A DNA stretch of 64,000 nucleotides from an uncultured Treponema sp. (GCA_947165895.1 CAMVCB010000008.1:41305-105304), one strand, 5' to 3'; counted from the stretch's first letter, positions 52,872 to 61,953 are shown. The notes: a model not told the origin generated them from the sequence alone. A program made the numbers and translations.

Positions 52872-55418
52872 ATGGAACAGTTTAATGTAAGTGGAATGAG
52901 CTGTGCGGCCTGTCAGACCCGCGTAGAAAAGGCTGTTAGTGCTGTGCCGGGTGTTAAGTCCTGCGCCGTAAGCCTTCTGACTAATTCTATGGGAGTGGAA
53001 GGAGACGTTTCCCCGGAAGCTGTTATTCAGGCTGTTGAAGCGGCGGGGTATGGGGCAAGTCTGAAAAATAAGCGAACGGCTGCCGCTGGAGCAAAAGCAT
53101 CAAAATCAGCATATTCAGAAGAGCTTAAAGATACAGAAACTCCAAAAATGAAAAAGAGGCTTATTGCTTCTGTGCTTCTGTTTCTTCCCCTGATGTATGT
53201 TTCTATGGGGCATATGCTGTGGAACTGGCCCCTGCCGGCTTTTCTTGACGGAAATCATGTGGCAATGGGACTTTATCAGCTTGTAATTTCTGCCCTTATA
53301 ATGGTTATAAATCAGAAATTTTTTATAAGCGGCTTTAAAGGCCTTATTCACAAGGCTCCTAATATGGATAGTCTGATTGCCCTTGGTTCAACAGCTGCCT
53401 TCGGATACAGTCTTTTTGCACTTTTTGCCATGACAGGAGCGGTTTTGCAGGCAGATAATGAGCTGGTTCTCTACTATATGAATCACTTTTATTTTGAGTC
53501 TGCGGCAGCAATTCTGACTTTGATTACAGTGGGTAAAATGCTTGAGGCAAAATCAAAGGGAAAAACTACAAATGCCTTGAAGGCTTTGATGAAGCTTGCA
53601 CCGGAAAGAGCCGTGATTCTTCTTGACGGTAAGGAAGAGTCTGTAGCTGTGGAAGATGTAAAGGTAGGAGATCTTTTTGTAGTTCGTCCGGGAGATAAAA
53701 TTCCTGCAGACGGTATTGTTACGGAAGGTCAGTCTGCCGTAAATGAAGCGGCTCTGACCGGGGAAAGCCTGCCTGTAGACAAAAAGCCCGGCGATAAGGT
53801 GTCTTCGGCTACAATTAATACTTCGGGCTATATGGTCTGCCGGGCTAGCCGCGTTGGTGAGGATACAACTCTTTCTGAAATTATCCGTATGGTAAGTGAT
53901 GCGGCGGCTACAAAGGCTCCGATTGCAAAAATTGCAGACCGGGTTTCAGGTATTTTTGTTCCGGCTGTAATCGGGATTGCGCTTATAACTTTTATTGCCT
54001 GGCTTCTTGCGGGGCAGACTTTTGCTTATGCCATTGCAAGAGCAGTATCTGTTCTTGTAATCAGCTGTCCATGTGCACTGGGACTTGCAACTCCGGTTGC
54101 CATAATGGTTGGAAACGGAATCGGGGCAAAAAACGGGATTTTGTTTAAAACTTCAGCAGCCCTTGAGCAGGCCGGCAGAACTCAGATTATCGCACTTGAT
54201 AAAACCGGTACGATAACAAGCGGAATTATGAAGGTAACAGACATCCTGACTGCTGAGGGCCAGGAAAAATCAGAGCTTCTGAAAGCTGCTTATTCACTTG
54301 AGGCAAAAAGCCAGCATCCGATTTCTAAGGCGATTGTGACTTATGCTGAGGAATGTGGTGCCAGGGCTGCTGCAAGCTCAGATTTTGAAACCCTTCCTGG
54401 AAAAGGTTTGAAAGCCAGGGTAAACGGCAAAATGCTTTACGGCGGAAATGCAGAATATATTAAAGAAAATATAAAGGCTGATATTTCTTCTGTTATAAAC
54501 TCTATTGAAGAGCTTTCTTCACAGGGAAAAACTCCTGTTTTGTTTGCAGAAGAAAATAAGCTTCTTGGCTTACTTGCTGTTGCAGATACAATAAAAGAAG
54601 ATTCTCCTGCAGCTATTTCCCGGCTTAAAAATATGGGAATTCACGTAGTCATGCTGACGGGAGACAACGAAAGGACTGCGGGGGCAATCGGAAAGCTTTC
54701 CTGGGTAGATGAAGTTATTGCTTCTGTAAAGCCTGATGGAAAAGAGGCTGTAATCCGGGAGCTTAAAAAGCATGGAAAGGTTATGATGGTTGGAGACGGA
54801 ATAAACGATGCTCCGGCTCTTTCTGCTGCAGATCTTGGAGTTGCAATCGGGGCTGGGACGGATGTTGCCATAGATGCGGCTGACATCGTGCTTATGAAAA
54901 GCAGCCTTATGGATTTAGCCGCTGCCATCAGGATAAGCCGGGCAAGCCTGCGTAACATTCACGAAAATCTCTTCTGGGCATTTTTCTACAATGTAATTGG
55001 CATTCCTCTTGCGGCGGGCTGTTACGCTGCTGCTTTAGGCTGGACTTTGAATCCTATGTTCGGAGCTGCCGCAATGGGACTTTCAAGCTTCTGCGTTGTT
55101 TCAAATGCCCTGCGTCTGAATTTCCTGAAGGTTTATGAGGCAAAAAAAGATAAATCAGTAAAAACTCCCGTAAAGGGAAATCTTATAGAAAATCCAAAAG
55201 ATAAGGAGAATACTATGAAAATTACTGTAAAAGGTATGATGTGCGGCCACTGCGAGGCTCACGTAAAGAAGGCTCTTGAAGCAATTGATGGAATTACAAG
55301 TGCAGCTGCTTCCCACGAGCAGAATCTTGTAACAATTGAAACTTCAAAAGATGTTGACGAAGCTTCAATTAAGGCGGCCGTTGAGGAAGCCGGATATGAA
55401 TACGGCGGAATAATTTAA
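52872..55418 (+). CDS. copA: Copper-translocating P1B-type ATPase with N- and C-terminal HMA domains
   Basis: CopA exports Cu(I) across the inner membrane using ATP. The 848-residue protein has an N-terminal HMA domain (GMSCAAC, Cys11 and Cys14), eight membrane helices, the actuator TGES, the transmembrane CPC motif, DKTGTIT with the phosphorylated Asp, the HP dipeptide in SQHPIS, and GDGINDAP. A second HMA domain (GMMCGHC) at residues about 782-848 follows the last helix, an unusual place. The DNA just before it carries AAGGAG and an in-frame ATG, so the tail may also be made alone as a CopZ-like chaperone. AAGGAG precedes the main start. Regulation is by CsoR. Confidence 0.96.
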   Translation: MEQFNVSGMSCAACQTRVEKAVSAVPGVKSCAVSLLTNSMGVEGDVSPEAVIQAVEAAGYGASLKNKRTAAAGAKASKSAYSEELKDTETPKMKKRLIASVLLFLPLMYVSMGHMLWNWPLPAFLDGNHVAMGLYQLVISALIMVINQKFFISGFKGLIHKAPNMDSLIALGSTAAFGYSLFALFAMTGAVLQADNELVLYYMNHFYFESAAAILTLITVGKMLEAKSKGKTTNALKALMKLAPERAVILLDGKEESVAVEDVKVGDLFVVRPGDKIPADGIVTEGQSAVNEAALTGESLPVDKKPGDKVSSATINTSGYMVCRASRVGEDTTLSEIIRMVSDAAATKAPIAKIADRVSGIFVPAVIGIALITFIAWLLAGQTFAYAIARAVSVLVISCPCALGLATPVAIMVGNGIGAKNGILFKTSAALEQAGRTQIIALDKTGTITSGIMKVTDILTAEGQEKSELLKAAYSLEAKSQHPISKAIVTYAEECGARAAASSDFETLPGKGLKARVNGKMLYGGNAEYIKENIKADISSVINSIEELSSQGKTPVLFAEENKLLGLLAVADTIKEDSPAAISRLKNMGIHVVMLTGDNERTAGAIGKLSWVDEVIASVKPDGKEAVIRELKKHGKVMMVGDGINDAPALSAADLGVAIGAGTDVAIDAADIVLMKSSLMDLAAAIRISRASLRNIHENLFWAFFYNVIGIPLAAGCYAAALGWTLNPMFGAAAMGLSSFCVVSNALRLNFLKVYEAKKDKSVKTPVKGNLIENPKDKENTMKITVKGMMCGHCEAHVKKALEAIDGITSAAASHEQNLVTIETSKDVDEASIKAAVEEAGYEYGGII
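55215..55418 (+). CDS. Possible internal translation product: CopZ-like copper chaperone
   Basis: Starting at an in-frame ATG inside copA, this 67-residue product would be a complete HMA domain ([13 protein letters not shown] to the stop). The ATG is preceded by AAGGAG with a 6-base gap, as good as the main start sites in the operon. E. coli copA is known to yield a separate chaperone by frameshifting, giving a precedent for dual products. Actual internal initiation is inference; the alternative is a plain fused domain. Confidence 0.4.
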   Translation: MKITVKGMMCGHCEAHVKKALEAIDGITSAAASHEQNLVTIETSKDVDEASIKAAVEEAGYEYGGII

Positions 55419-55428
55419 GAGGAATTTT

Positions 55429-55815
55429 ATGAAAGCAGAAGAAAGGGCTGAGAAGGCAGCCGGATATAAATCAGCAGGAATGTGTAACTGCTGTCAGGCT
55501 GTAATGAAGTCTTATGCTGATAGTGTTAATGTTGGTGAAGAAACTTTGATGCAGATGGGGGCAGGCTTTGGCGGCGGTATGGGCTGTATGGAAGCAACCT
55601 GCGGAGCTCTTGCGGGAGCTGCTATGATTGCGGGGCTCAAAAGTGAAGGTCAGCCGGCAACCCGAATTACAAAGCAGCTTCTTGCAAAGTTTAAGGAAAA
55701 ATGCGGTGCAACAATCTGCGGTGATTTAAAGGGCTTAAAAACCGGTAAGGTTTTGTGCTCCTGTGATAACTGCGTAAGAAATGCAGTGCTTTCGCTGGAT
55801 GAAGTTTTGGCTTAA
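55429..55815 (+). CDS. C_GCAxxG_C_C family cysteine-rich protein
   Basis: This small 128-residue soluble protein has about ten cysteines, including CNCC, GMGCMEATCG, CG-TICGD and CSCDNC. The pattern fits the C_GCAxxG_C_C family of putative redox or metal-binding proteins. AGAGG precedes the ATG, 10 bases after copA, so it is the third gene of the copper operon. A role in copper or cluster handling is suggested by context; no enzymatic activity is known for it. Confidence 0.75.
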   Translation: MKAEERAEKAAGYKSAGMCNCCQAVMKSYADSVNVGEETLMQMGAGFGGGMGCMEATCGALAGAAMIAGLKSEGQPATRITKQLLAKFKEKCGATICGDLKGLKTGKVLCSCDNCVRNAVLSLDEVLA

Positions 55816-55848
55816 AACTGATTAAGGGGCAGCGCGAGCTGCTCTTTT

Positions 55849-56451
55849 TTATAGCCTGATTTTTCCGTTTGACAGGTCTTTGAGCTTTGCAGCAAAGGCT
55901 TCGTATTCGTCGGACTGAATTTCGCCTGTCAGGGTGACTTCAGTTCCGAAATCTTCCTTTATATCCCAGAAGTGAAGGCTACCGCTTTCCATAAGGTTTT
56001 TAATGGGCTTTAATAAAGAGTAGTCTGTGCTGAATGAGAATGCAGTCTTTTCTACAAGCGGCTGGAAGGCTCCTTCCTGGTCTGCTGCTGCGATTACTCC
56101 CTTTGCTCCGTTTCCGTAAGCCTTTACAAGCCCCCCTGTTCCAAGCAGAGTTCCCCCGAACCAGCGGGTAATTGTAAGAATTACGTTTGTGCAGCCCCGG
56201 CCGGAAAGCACATCCAGGGCCGGCCGGCCTGCCGTTCCCGAAGGCTCCCCGTCATCGCTCATGCCCTTTACTTCCGCTCCCTTTCCTGTAATAAAAGCGT
56301 GAACCACGTGAGTTGCGTCCGCGTATTTTGCTTTCTGGGCTTTAAGAATTTCACGTGCTTCTGCCTGCGAGCTGCAAGGAATCAGCTCTGAAAGAAAGCG
56401 GGAACCTTTTATTGTTTCTTCGTAAGTTACGTGTTTTTCTAATATATCCAT
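55849..56451 (-). CDS. YigZ/IMPACT family protein (UPF0029)
   Basis: The 200-residue protein has the UPF0029/IMPACT N-terminal domain. It contains IKGSRFLSELIPC, ATHVVHAFITG, the signature DDGEPSGTAGRPALDVL, and VILTITRWFGGTLLGTGGLVKAY. The C-terminal 70 residues resemble the DUF1949 domain. The family is linked to ribosome or tRNA-associated translation control; function here is unproven. No clear Shine-Dalgarno precedes the ATG. A GC-rich repeat lies just upstream. Confidence 0.9.
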   Translation of the reverse strand: MDILEKHVTYEETIKGSRFLSELIPCSSQAEAREILKAQKAKYADATHVVHAFITGKGAEVKGMSDDGEPSGTAGRPALDVLSGRGCTNVILTITRWFGGTLLGTGGLVKAYGNGAKGVIAAADQEGAFQPLVEKTAFSFSTDYSLLKPIKNLMESGSLHFWDIKEDFGTEVTLTGEIQSDEYEAFAAKLKDLSNGKIRL

Positions 56452-56455
56452 AAAT

Positions 56456-56541
56456 TAAACCGGGGGCGTTACGGGGGTGTCCCCCGTTGGGTGGGGTAGC
56501 GAGCACGAAGTGCGAGCGTAGGGCGGGGCTCCGCCCTCCTG
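56456..56541. repeat. GC-rich intergenic palindrome cluster
   Basis: Within about 85 bp are three hairpins: ACGGGGG-TGT-CCCCCGT, GCAC-GAA-GTGC and AGGGCGG-GGCT-CCGCCCT. Base composition differs sharply from the genes. It fills the gap between parC and the IMPACT gene, and related GC-rich patches occur near 45554 and 58513. A dispersed repeat is likely. Confidence 0.6.
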
Positions 56542-56555
56542 CTAACCACTAACCG

Positions 56556-58466
56556 CTACTCCTGCACCTCAATGGTCTGCACTTCCTTTGCGGCAACGCG
56601 GACTCCCTTAGCCTTAAGGGATTTTTCCTCGTAATCGCCGGCCTTGAAGCTTTCGGTCAGAATCTTTACCTTTGGCTTTTTAACGTAATTCAGCTTGAAG
56701 GCGAAGGTTTTGCGGGTATCGATGTGGAGAACTTCCATGCCGTCGGGAGCGAAAAAGTAGTCGCGGTTCATGATGTAGGACGGAATCTTACAGCGCTTGA
56801 TGTAAACGTACTGGGTTTCCGGGTCGCGGTAGAGGATTGTAAAGAGGACTTTTGAAAGGCTGTCCTTGTCGGCAAGTCCGCAGAAGGCCATGCCAGGGCC
56901 CACGAAAATCTTTTTAGGGCATTCGCTGACTGAGTAAATGCCGCTTTTTCGCACGTAGAGAACCTTGTCGTAAGGGGTCACTTTGAGCATTTCGCTGCCG
57001 CCCGAAACTTCCACGCCCAGATAGCCTGATTTTTCGTCGTAGTGAAGGGACATGTCGCGCTTTACGACTTTTTTTACGTCCACAGTCTTGATGTTTGTAA
57101 GGTGGGTGCGGCGTTTTGTTGCAGAAGCATCAAGTTTTGCTTCAATTCCGTCCAGCCAGCTGATTGCGTAATCTACCAGGTGCTTGAGAAGGCGGTTGAT
57201 TTCCTTAATGCGGTCGTTGATTGCCTTAACTTCCTGGCGGTTTTTGTTCATATCGTAAAGGGAGATGCGGCGGATCGGGATTTTAAGAAGGTGATCAACG
57301 TCTTCGTCTGTGAGCGGGCGGATAAGCTCTGCCGCAAAAGGCTTGAAGCCGTCTTTTACTGCCTTGAGAACGCCTTCTTCTGTTTTCTGAGTTTCGATTT
57401 TCTTATAAATGCGCTCTTCAACAAAAATACGCTCGATTGTGCGCAGGTGAAGCTTTTCTGTAAGCTCGCGTTTTTCAAGCTCCAGCTCGTCCTTAAGAAC
57501 GCCCAGCAGCTGCTTTGAATGGTACTCTATTACCTGGGTACAGGTCATCTGCACCGGCATGTTGTCCTTGATTACAAGAAGATTGCAGTAAACGGTCTGT
57601 TCGCAGTCTGTAAAGGCGTATAGGGCATCCACTACATCCTTTGTGTAAACTCCCCGCTGCAGACGGATTTCTATATTAACCTTGTCGGAGGTATAGTCCT
57701 GAATCGAAGCGATTTTGATTTTTCCGTTTTTGGCTGCCTTTTCAATGGAGTCGGTAAGGCTTTCGGTTGTCGAGCCGTAAGGAAGCTCTGTGATTACGAT
57801 TTTCTTTTCGTCGCTAAGGTCCAGCTTTGCTCGGGTAACGATTTTTCCAAGTCCGTCCTGATAGTCTGAAACGTCAATAAGGCCGCCGGTAGGGAAGTCC
57901 GGATAAAGCTGGAAAGGCTCGCCCCTCAGACATTTTCGTTCTGCGTCGATTACCTCGTGAATGTTGTGGCTTAAAATTGAAGTGCTCATACCAACGGCAA
58001 TACCTTCTGCGCCAAGAATAAGGCAGAGAGGCAGCTTGGCCCGGAAGGTTACCGGCTCTTCATCGCGGCCGTCGTAGGTCGGAATGTAGTTTGTGATTTT
58101 TGGATTATACAGAATGTCCTTTGTAATTGGCTTGAGGCGGCATTCAATGTATCGGGGAGCCGAAGCACCGTCGCCTGTCAGCATGTTTCCAAAGTTTCCC
58201 TGTTTGTCGATAAAAAGCTCCTTGTTTGCAAGGTTTACCAGGGCTGTATAAATTGAGGCGTCTCCGTGAGGGTGGTAGGCCATGACCTTTCCCACAACGT
58301 TTGCAACCTTTGTAAAGCGTCCGTCATCAGTTTTTAAAAGCGTGTGCAAGATTCGGCGCTGAACCGGTTTGAGACCGTCTGTAATTTCTGGAATTGCGCG
58401 GTCGCGAATTACATAGCTCGCGTACTGAATGAAGTTTGAATCGAATAAATTTTTTACGTATGCCAT
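56556..58466 (-). CDS. parC: DNA topoisomerase IV subunit A (ParC-like)
   Basis: This 636-residue type II topoisomerase A subunit opens with LFDSNFIQYASYVIRDRAIP, carries the HPHGDASIY quinolone-region motif and the catalytic Tyr in SAPRYIECRL. It is shorter than GyrA (about 800) and lacks the full six-blade GyrA-box tail; the C-terminal part is reduced and divergent. That favours ParC or a ParC-like second subunit. It cuts and passes duplex DNA with ParE, which is not in this window. GGTGGG precedes the ATG. Confidence 0.85.
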   Translation of the reverse strand: MAYVKNLFDSNFIQYASYVIRDRAIPEITDGLKPVQRRILHTLLKTDDGRFTKVANVVGKVMAYHPHGDASIYTALVNLANKELFIDKQGNFGNMLTGDGASAPRYIECRLKPITKDILYNPKITNYIPTYDGRDEEPVTFRAKLPLCLILGAEGIAVGMSTSILSHNIHEVIDAERKCLRGEPFQLYPDFPTGGLIDVSDYQDGLGKIVTRAKLDLSDEKKIVITELPYGSTTESLTDSIEKAAKNGKIKIASIQDYTSDKVNIEIRLQRGVYTKDVVDALYAFTDCEQTVYCNLLVIKDNMPVQMTCTQVIEYHSKQLLGVLKDELELEKRELTEKLHLRTIERIFVEERIYKKIETQKTEEGVLKAVKDGFKPFAAELIRPLTDEDVDHLLKIPIRRISLYDMNKNRQEVKAINDRIKEINRLLKHLVDYAISWLDGIEAKLDASATKRRTHLTNIKTVDVKKVVKRDMSLHYDEKSGYLGVEVSGGSEMLKVTPYDKVLYVRKSGIYSVSECPKKIFVGPGMAFCGLADKDSLSKVLFTILYRDPETQYVYIKRCKIPSYIMNRDYFFAPDGMEVLHIDTRKTFAFKLNYVKKPKVKILTESFKAGDYEEKSLKAKGVRVAAKEVQTIEVQE

Positions 58467-58512
58467 TTTCCCACCAACTTTATATTTTAAACCAAAAGGA
58501 AAAATTTATCTA

Positions 58513-58560
58513 GGGAGGGGAAAGCCTTCTCCTGGGGGCGCTGCCCCCAAACCCCCGCTT
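58513..58560. repeat. GC-rich intergenic palindrome
   Basis: GGGGGC-GCT-GCCCCC is the core hairpin, flanked by a C-run (ACCCCCGC) and a G-rich GGGAGGGG. It lies between parC and the divergent hydrogenase-like gene and resembles the patches at 45554 and 56456. Confidence 0.55.
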
Positions 58561-58649
58561 TATCTGCTTTTTCATAAAAAATTTGCGTCCTTAATAAATC
58601 CGTGTTATATTTAACTTTGCATAGCGACTACTTAGGGTGCGGAGGTTTT

Positions 58650-61247
58650 ATGGACTTCTCTGGTAACTCATTGATTCATACAAATGACAAATGCGTAGGT
58701 TGTAACAAATGTATTGCGGCCTGTTCAAATATAGGCGCCAGTCTCGCAACTAAAATTGAGGGAGAAGGAAGATCCCGGATTATTGTAAATCCAGACAGAT
58801 GCATAGCTTGCGCTGCCTGCTTTGATGTATGTAAACATAATGCCCGTGAATATATTGATGATACCCAGGCCTTTTTTGAAGACCTTAAAAGGGGTGAAGA
58901 TATCAGCGTATTGATTGCCCCTGCCTTTAAGGCAAATTATCCCGAAAAATATGGTGCAGTTCTTGGAGGCTTAAAGGCCCTTGGTGTAAAGCGCTTTATC
59001 AACGTTGCTTTTGGTGCTGACATTACAACCTGGGGCTATATCAACTACATAAAAAAATACGGTTTTAAAGGCGGTATTTCCCAGCCATGTCCGGCAGTCG
59101 TTAATTATATAGAAAAATATCAGCCCCAGCTGATTCCAAAGCTCCTGCCAGTTCAAAGTCCCCTTATGTGTGCCGCAATTTATGCCCGCAAAAAGCTTGG
59201 CATCAGCGGAAAATTTGCTTTTATAAGTCCCTGCATAGCAAAGAAAATTGAAATTTCAGATCCGGCCAACAAAAATTACGTCAACTATAACGTCACCTTT
59301 GATCATCTGATGCGCTATATCAGCGAAAATAATCTTTACGGGGAGCCGTGCGAGGATGAAGTTGAATACGGACTTGGAGCCTTTTATCCCGTTCCGGGAG
59401 GTCTTTCAGCAAATCTCCGCTGGCTTTTGGGTGAATCTGCCTTTATCCGCGAAATTGACGGCGAAAAGCATCTTTATCACTTTTTGCGCGACAATGCCCC
59501 GGCAATTGCGGCAGGAAGAACTCCCTTTGTGCTCATAGATGCCCTCAACTGTAAAAACGGCTGTATTTGCGGAAGTGCAACCGACCCTGAGCTTTCTCAT
59601 ACCGATACCCCTCTTTACAATCTTATGAAAATCCGGGAGGAAGTAAAAACAGAAGAAAGCGGCAGTGCCTGGTCAAAATTTGCAAGTCCGGAAGAAAGAA
59701 TGCAGGCTCTAAACGAGCAGTTCAAAGACCTGAATCTTGAGGATTTTGTAAGAACTTATACAGACCGTTCAGAAGCTGTTGCACTCCCGCAGCCGACTCC
59801 GGAAGAGCTGGATGATGTATTTATAAAAATGAAAAAATATACATCAGTTTCCAGAAATATAAACTGTGCTTCCTGCGGTTACGAAAATTGCCGCGAAATG
59901 GCGACTGCCATTTATAATGGAATCAATTATAAGGAAAACTGCGTTCACTATCTTAAGGAGCTTGCCATAGAAGAGCAGAAACAGCTTAAATATCAGGCAG
60001 AGCATGACACTCTGCTCGATATTATGAACCGACATGCCGCAACTTCTTACCTCAATAATAATTTTGACGCAAAAGATAAATATTCTGTCATCATTGTTGA
60101 CATAGACGGCTTTAAGAGTCTGAATGAAACCTACGGCTATTCCCAGGTTGATATTATGCTCAAATTTCTTGGTGTAAAAATGCAGATGCTGGCAAACCAT
60201 TACAAAATGCTTCTTGCCCGCTACGGCGGTGATGAATTTCTTTTTGTCCTTAAAGGTCAGCATCTTGATGAGCGTCACAAAATTACCCGGGAAATTCTCA
60301 ATATTTTTTCGGAGCCGATTCCCCTTAGTGAAGAAAAAATCAGGATTTCTGTCTGCGCAGGAATTTCCAATTCAGACGGAGTAACATCTCCTAACAATCA
60401 CCTTATAAATGCGGAAAATGCTATGTTTGCGGCTAAGGGATTGAGACGGAGATCCGTATTTGTCTATTCTGAAGAATTAAGGCAGAAGTCTCTGGAAGAA
60501 AGTCATATAAAAGAAAAGCTTATGGAGGCCTTTGAGAACGACGGATTTTTTATGGTTTATCAGCCTCAGGTTAATTCTAAAACAAAGAAGGTGTCGGGCT
60601 ATGAGGCTCTTGTACGCATGAAGGCTCCAGGACTTTACCCCGGCCAGTTTATTCCTGTTGCAGAAAAAAACGGCTGGATATGGAAAATCGGGCGTATTAC
60701 GACTGAGCTTACAATCCGCCAGCTGGCAATGTGGAGGGATCAGGGGCATGAACTTCATCCGGTTTCAATAAACTATTCAAGCAACCAGCTTAGCGATACC
60801 GGTTACATAGATTTTCTTGAAAGTCTTCTGTCAAAATACCAGATTCCGACAAAATATGTTGAAATTGAAATTACGGAAGGTGTTTTCTTAAAAAAGAGTG
60901 CCCAGGCTGACGAGCTTTTCAACCGCCTTAAGAGTCTTGGTATTAAGCTTTTGATGGATGATTTTGGAACGGGCTATTCATCCCTTGCATATCTGACTTA
61001 TATCCCGGTTGATGTGATCAAACTTGATAAATCTCTGGTCGATACCTATCTTGTTGACGGTAAAGATTCCTTTATCAAAAATGTAATCCGTCTGGTGCAT
61101 GATCTTGATAAGGAAATGCTGATTGAAGGTGTTGAAGAGGACTGGCAGTATCAGCGACTTTGTGAATTCAATGCAGACACAATTCAGGGCTATTATTTCA
61201 GTAAACCTATTCCGCCGGAAGAAGCAATTAATTTTAAAGTCAGCTGA
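58650..61247 (+). CDS. [FeFe]-hydrogenase-like sensor fused to GGDEF and EAL domains
   Basis: The 865-residue soluble protein has: a two-cluster ferredoxin domain (C15-C18-C21-C25 and C51-C54-C57-C61); an iron-hydrogenase large-subunit-like domain (about 85-310); an FeS domain with CASCGYENC (C406, C409, C414, C431); GGDEF; and EAL. All four H-cluster cysteines are in place: C147 (SQPCP), C195 (SPCIAKK), C301 and C305 (NCKNGC). The proton-relay Cys before C147 is replaced by Pro, as expected of sensory rather than catalytic hydrogenases. RYGGDEF and the EAL catalytic residues (EALVRM, NYSSN, ITEG, DDFGTG, LDKS, EGVEE) are intact. The ATG at 58650 has GGAGG; the track's start at 58602 is unsupported. 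It probably senses H2 or redox and sets c-di-GMP. Confidence 0.88.
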   Translation: MDFSGNSLIHTNDKCVGCNKCIAACSNIGASLATKIEGEGRSRIIVNPDRCIACAACFDVCKHNAREYIDDTQAFFEDLKRGEDISVLIAPAFKANYPEKYGAVLGGLKALGVKRFINVAFGADITTWGYINYIKKYGFKGGISQPCPAVVNYIEKYQPQLIPKLLPVQSPLMCAAIYARKKLGISGKFAFISPCIAKKIEISDPANKNYVNYNVTFDHLMRYISENNLYGEPCEDEVEYGLGAFYPVPGGLSANLRWLLGESAFIREIDGEKHLYHFLRDNAPAIAAGRTPFVLIDALNCKNGCICGSATDPELSHTDTPLYNLMKIREEVKTEESGSAWSKFASPEERMQALNEQFKDLNLEDFVRTYTDRSEAVALPQPTPEELDDVFIKMKKYTSVSRNINCASCGYENCREMATAIYNGINYKENCVHYLKELAIEEQKQLKYQAEHDTLLDIMNRHAATSYLNNNFDAKDKYSVIIVDIDGFKSLNETYGYSQVDIMLKFLGVKMQMLANHYKMLLARYGGDEFLFVLKGQHLDERHKITREILNIFSEPIPLSEEKIRISVCAGISNSDGVTSPNNHLINAENAMFAAKGLRRRSVFVYSEELRQKSLEESHIKEKLMEAFENDGFFMVYQPQVNSKTKKVSGYEALVRMKAPGLYPGQFIPVAEKNGWIWKIGRITTELTIRQLAMWRDQGHELHPVSINYSSNQLSDTGYIDFLESLLSKYQIPTKYVEIEITEGVFLKKSAQADELFNRLKSLGIKLLMDDFGTGYSSLAYLTYIPVDVIKLDKSLVDTYLVDGKDSFIKNVIRLVHDLDKEMLIEGVEEDWQYQRLCEFNADTIQGYYFSKPIPPEEAINFKVS

Positions 61248-61261
61248 CCTTAATGACTTTG

Positions 61262-61290
61262 TTGCAATTTCTTCATATAACAGTTAAAAT
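61262..61290 (+). promoter_or_regulatory. Promoter of the CBM48 gene
   Basis: TTGCAA and TAAAAT are separated by 17 bp in the AT-rich gap after the hydrogenase-like gene. The leader of about 25 nt contains AGGGGGA before the ATG. Confidence 0.6.
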
Positions 61291-61322
61291 ATATCAATTC
61301 AAAAAAATCTTAGGGGGATTTT

Positions 61323-61715
61323 ATGTCTTTGAAAAAAACATTTTCTAGTGATGGAAAAACTTGTACTGTTGTTTTTACAGTAAATCCTACTGCCGCTAAC
61401 GGTGCTGAAAAAGTATATCTGGTTGGCGAATTCAACAGCTGGAATGCAACTGCAAAACCTATGAAAAAGAGTCCGGACGGCTCATTCTCTGTAAAGATGC
61501 AGCTTGATACAAATAAAGAATATCAGTTCAGATATTGCCTTGATGGAAATACCTGGATTAATGACTGGAAGGCTGATAAGTATGTACGCTCAGAGATGGC
61601 AAATGACGACAACTCTGTAGTTGATACTACAGTTCCTAAAGCTCCAAAAACTTCAAAAAAGCCTACATCAAAGGCTGCCGCAACAAAAAAGACAGCAAAA
61701 AAAGCCGCTAAATAA
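61323..61715 (+). CDS. CBM48/AMPK-type glycogen-binding domain protein with Lys/Ala-rich tail
   Basis: The 130-residue protein is one carbohydrate-binding module 48 (isoamylase N / AMPK-beta-like). It has VYLVGEFNSWNATAKPMKK, DGSFSVKMQLDTNKEYQFRYCLDGNTWINDW, with the aromatic Trp residues that contact alpha-glucans. The last 35 residues are Lys, Ala, Thr and Pro rich and probably disordered; they resemble histone-H1-like tails. A strong Shine-Dalgarno (AGGGGGA) and terminator suggest good expression. No catalytic domain is attached. It may bind glycogen or act as an adaptor; the basic tail could bind nucleic acid or membranes. Confidence 0.85.
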   Translation: MSLKKTFSSDGKTCTVVFTVNPTAANGAEKVYLVGEFNSWNATAKPMKKSPDGSFSVKMQLDTNKEYQFRYCLDGNTWINDWKADKYVRSEMANDDNSVVDTTVPKAPKTSKKPTSKAAATKKTAKKAAK

Positions 61716-61733
61716 GGCTTGATAAGAATGCAG

Positions 61734-61763
61734 AATCCCCGGTTCTTCCGGGGATTTTTTTTT
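61734..61763 (+). terminator. Rho-independent terminator of the CBM48 gene
   Basis: AATCCCCGG-TTCTT-CCGGGGATT, a perfect 9-bp stem, is followed by a T-run. Confidence 0.92.
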
Positions 61764-61794
61764 ATAAATTTTTGCATTTTTAGCGTTTTAGCTA

Positions 61795-61823
61795 TTGACC
61801 TTTTTTCTTCAGTTCTATATATT
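61795..61823 (+). promoter_or_regulatory. tRNA-Gln promoter
   Basis: TTGACC and TATATT are separated by 17 bp. The expected start at about 61830 is 6 bases before the tRNA 5' end. Confidence 0.65.
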
Positions 61824-61835
61824 ATACATACTCAT

Positions 61836-61906
61836 TCCCCGATTGTGTAATGGTAGCACTTCAGATTCTGGTTCTGACTGTGGGGGTTCGAATCCTCCTT
61901 GGGGAA
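61836..61906 (+). tRNA. tRNA-Gln (anticodon CUG)
   Basis: The acceptor stem TCCCCGA / TTGGGGA, the anticodon stem TCAGA / TCTGA with loop TTCTGGT (anticodon CTG) and the T-loop GTTCGAATC are visible. CCA is not encoded. The product is a substrate for either GlnRS or the GatCAB pathway. Confidence 0.92.
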
Positions 61907-61908
61907 CT

Positions 61909-61940
61909 AAGGCTGGCTTGTGAAAGTCAGCCTTTTTTTT
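61909..61940 (+). terminator. Terminator after tRNA-Gln
   Basis: AAGGCTGGCTT and AAGTCAGCCTT form an 11-bp stem with one wobble around GTGA, followed by a long T-run. It separates the two tRNA transcripts. Confidence 0.9.
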
Positions 61941-61953
61941 TCAAAACAATTTC

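Noticed and set aside
58429-58614. 61-codon plus-strand ORF between parC and the hydrogenase-like gene
   Set aside because: It runs across the GC-rich palindrome, has no SD and gives a low-complexity protein.
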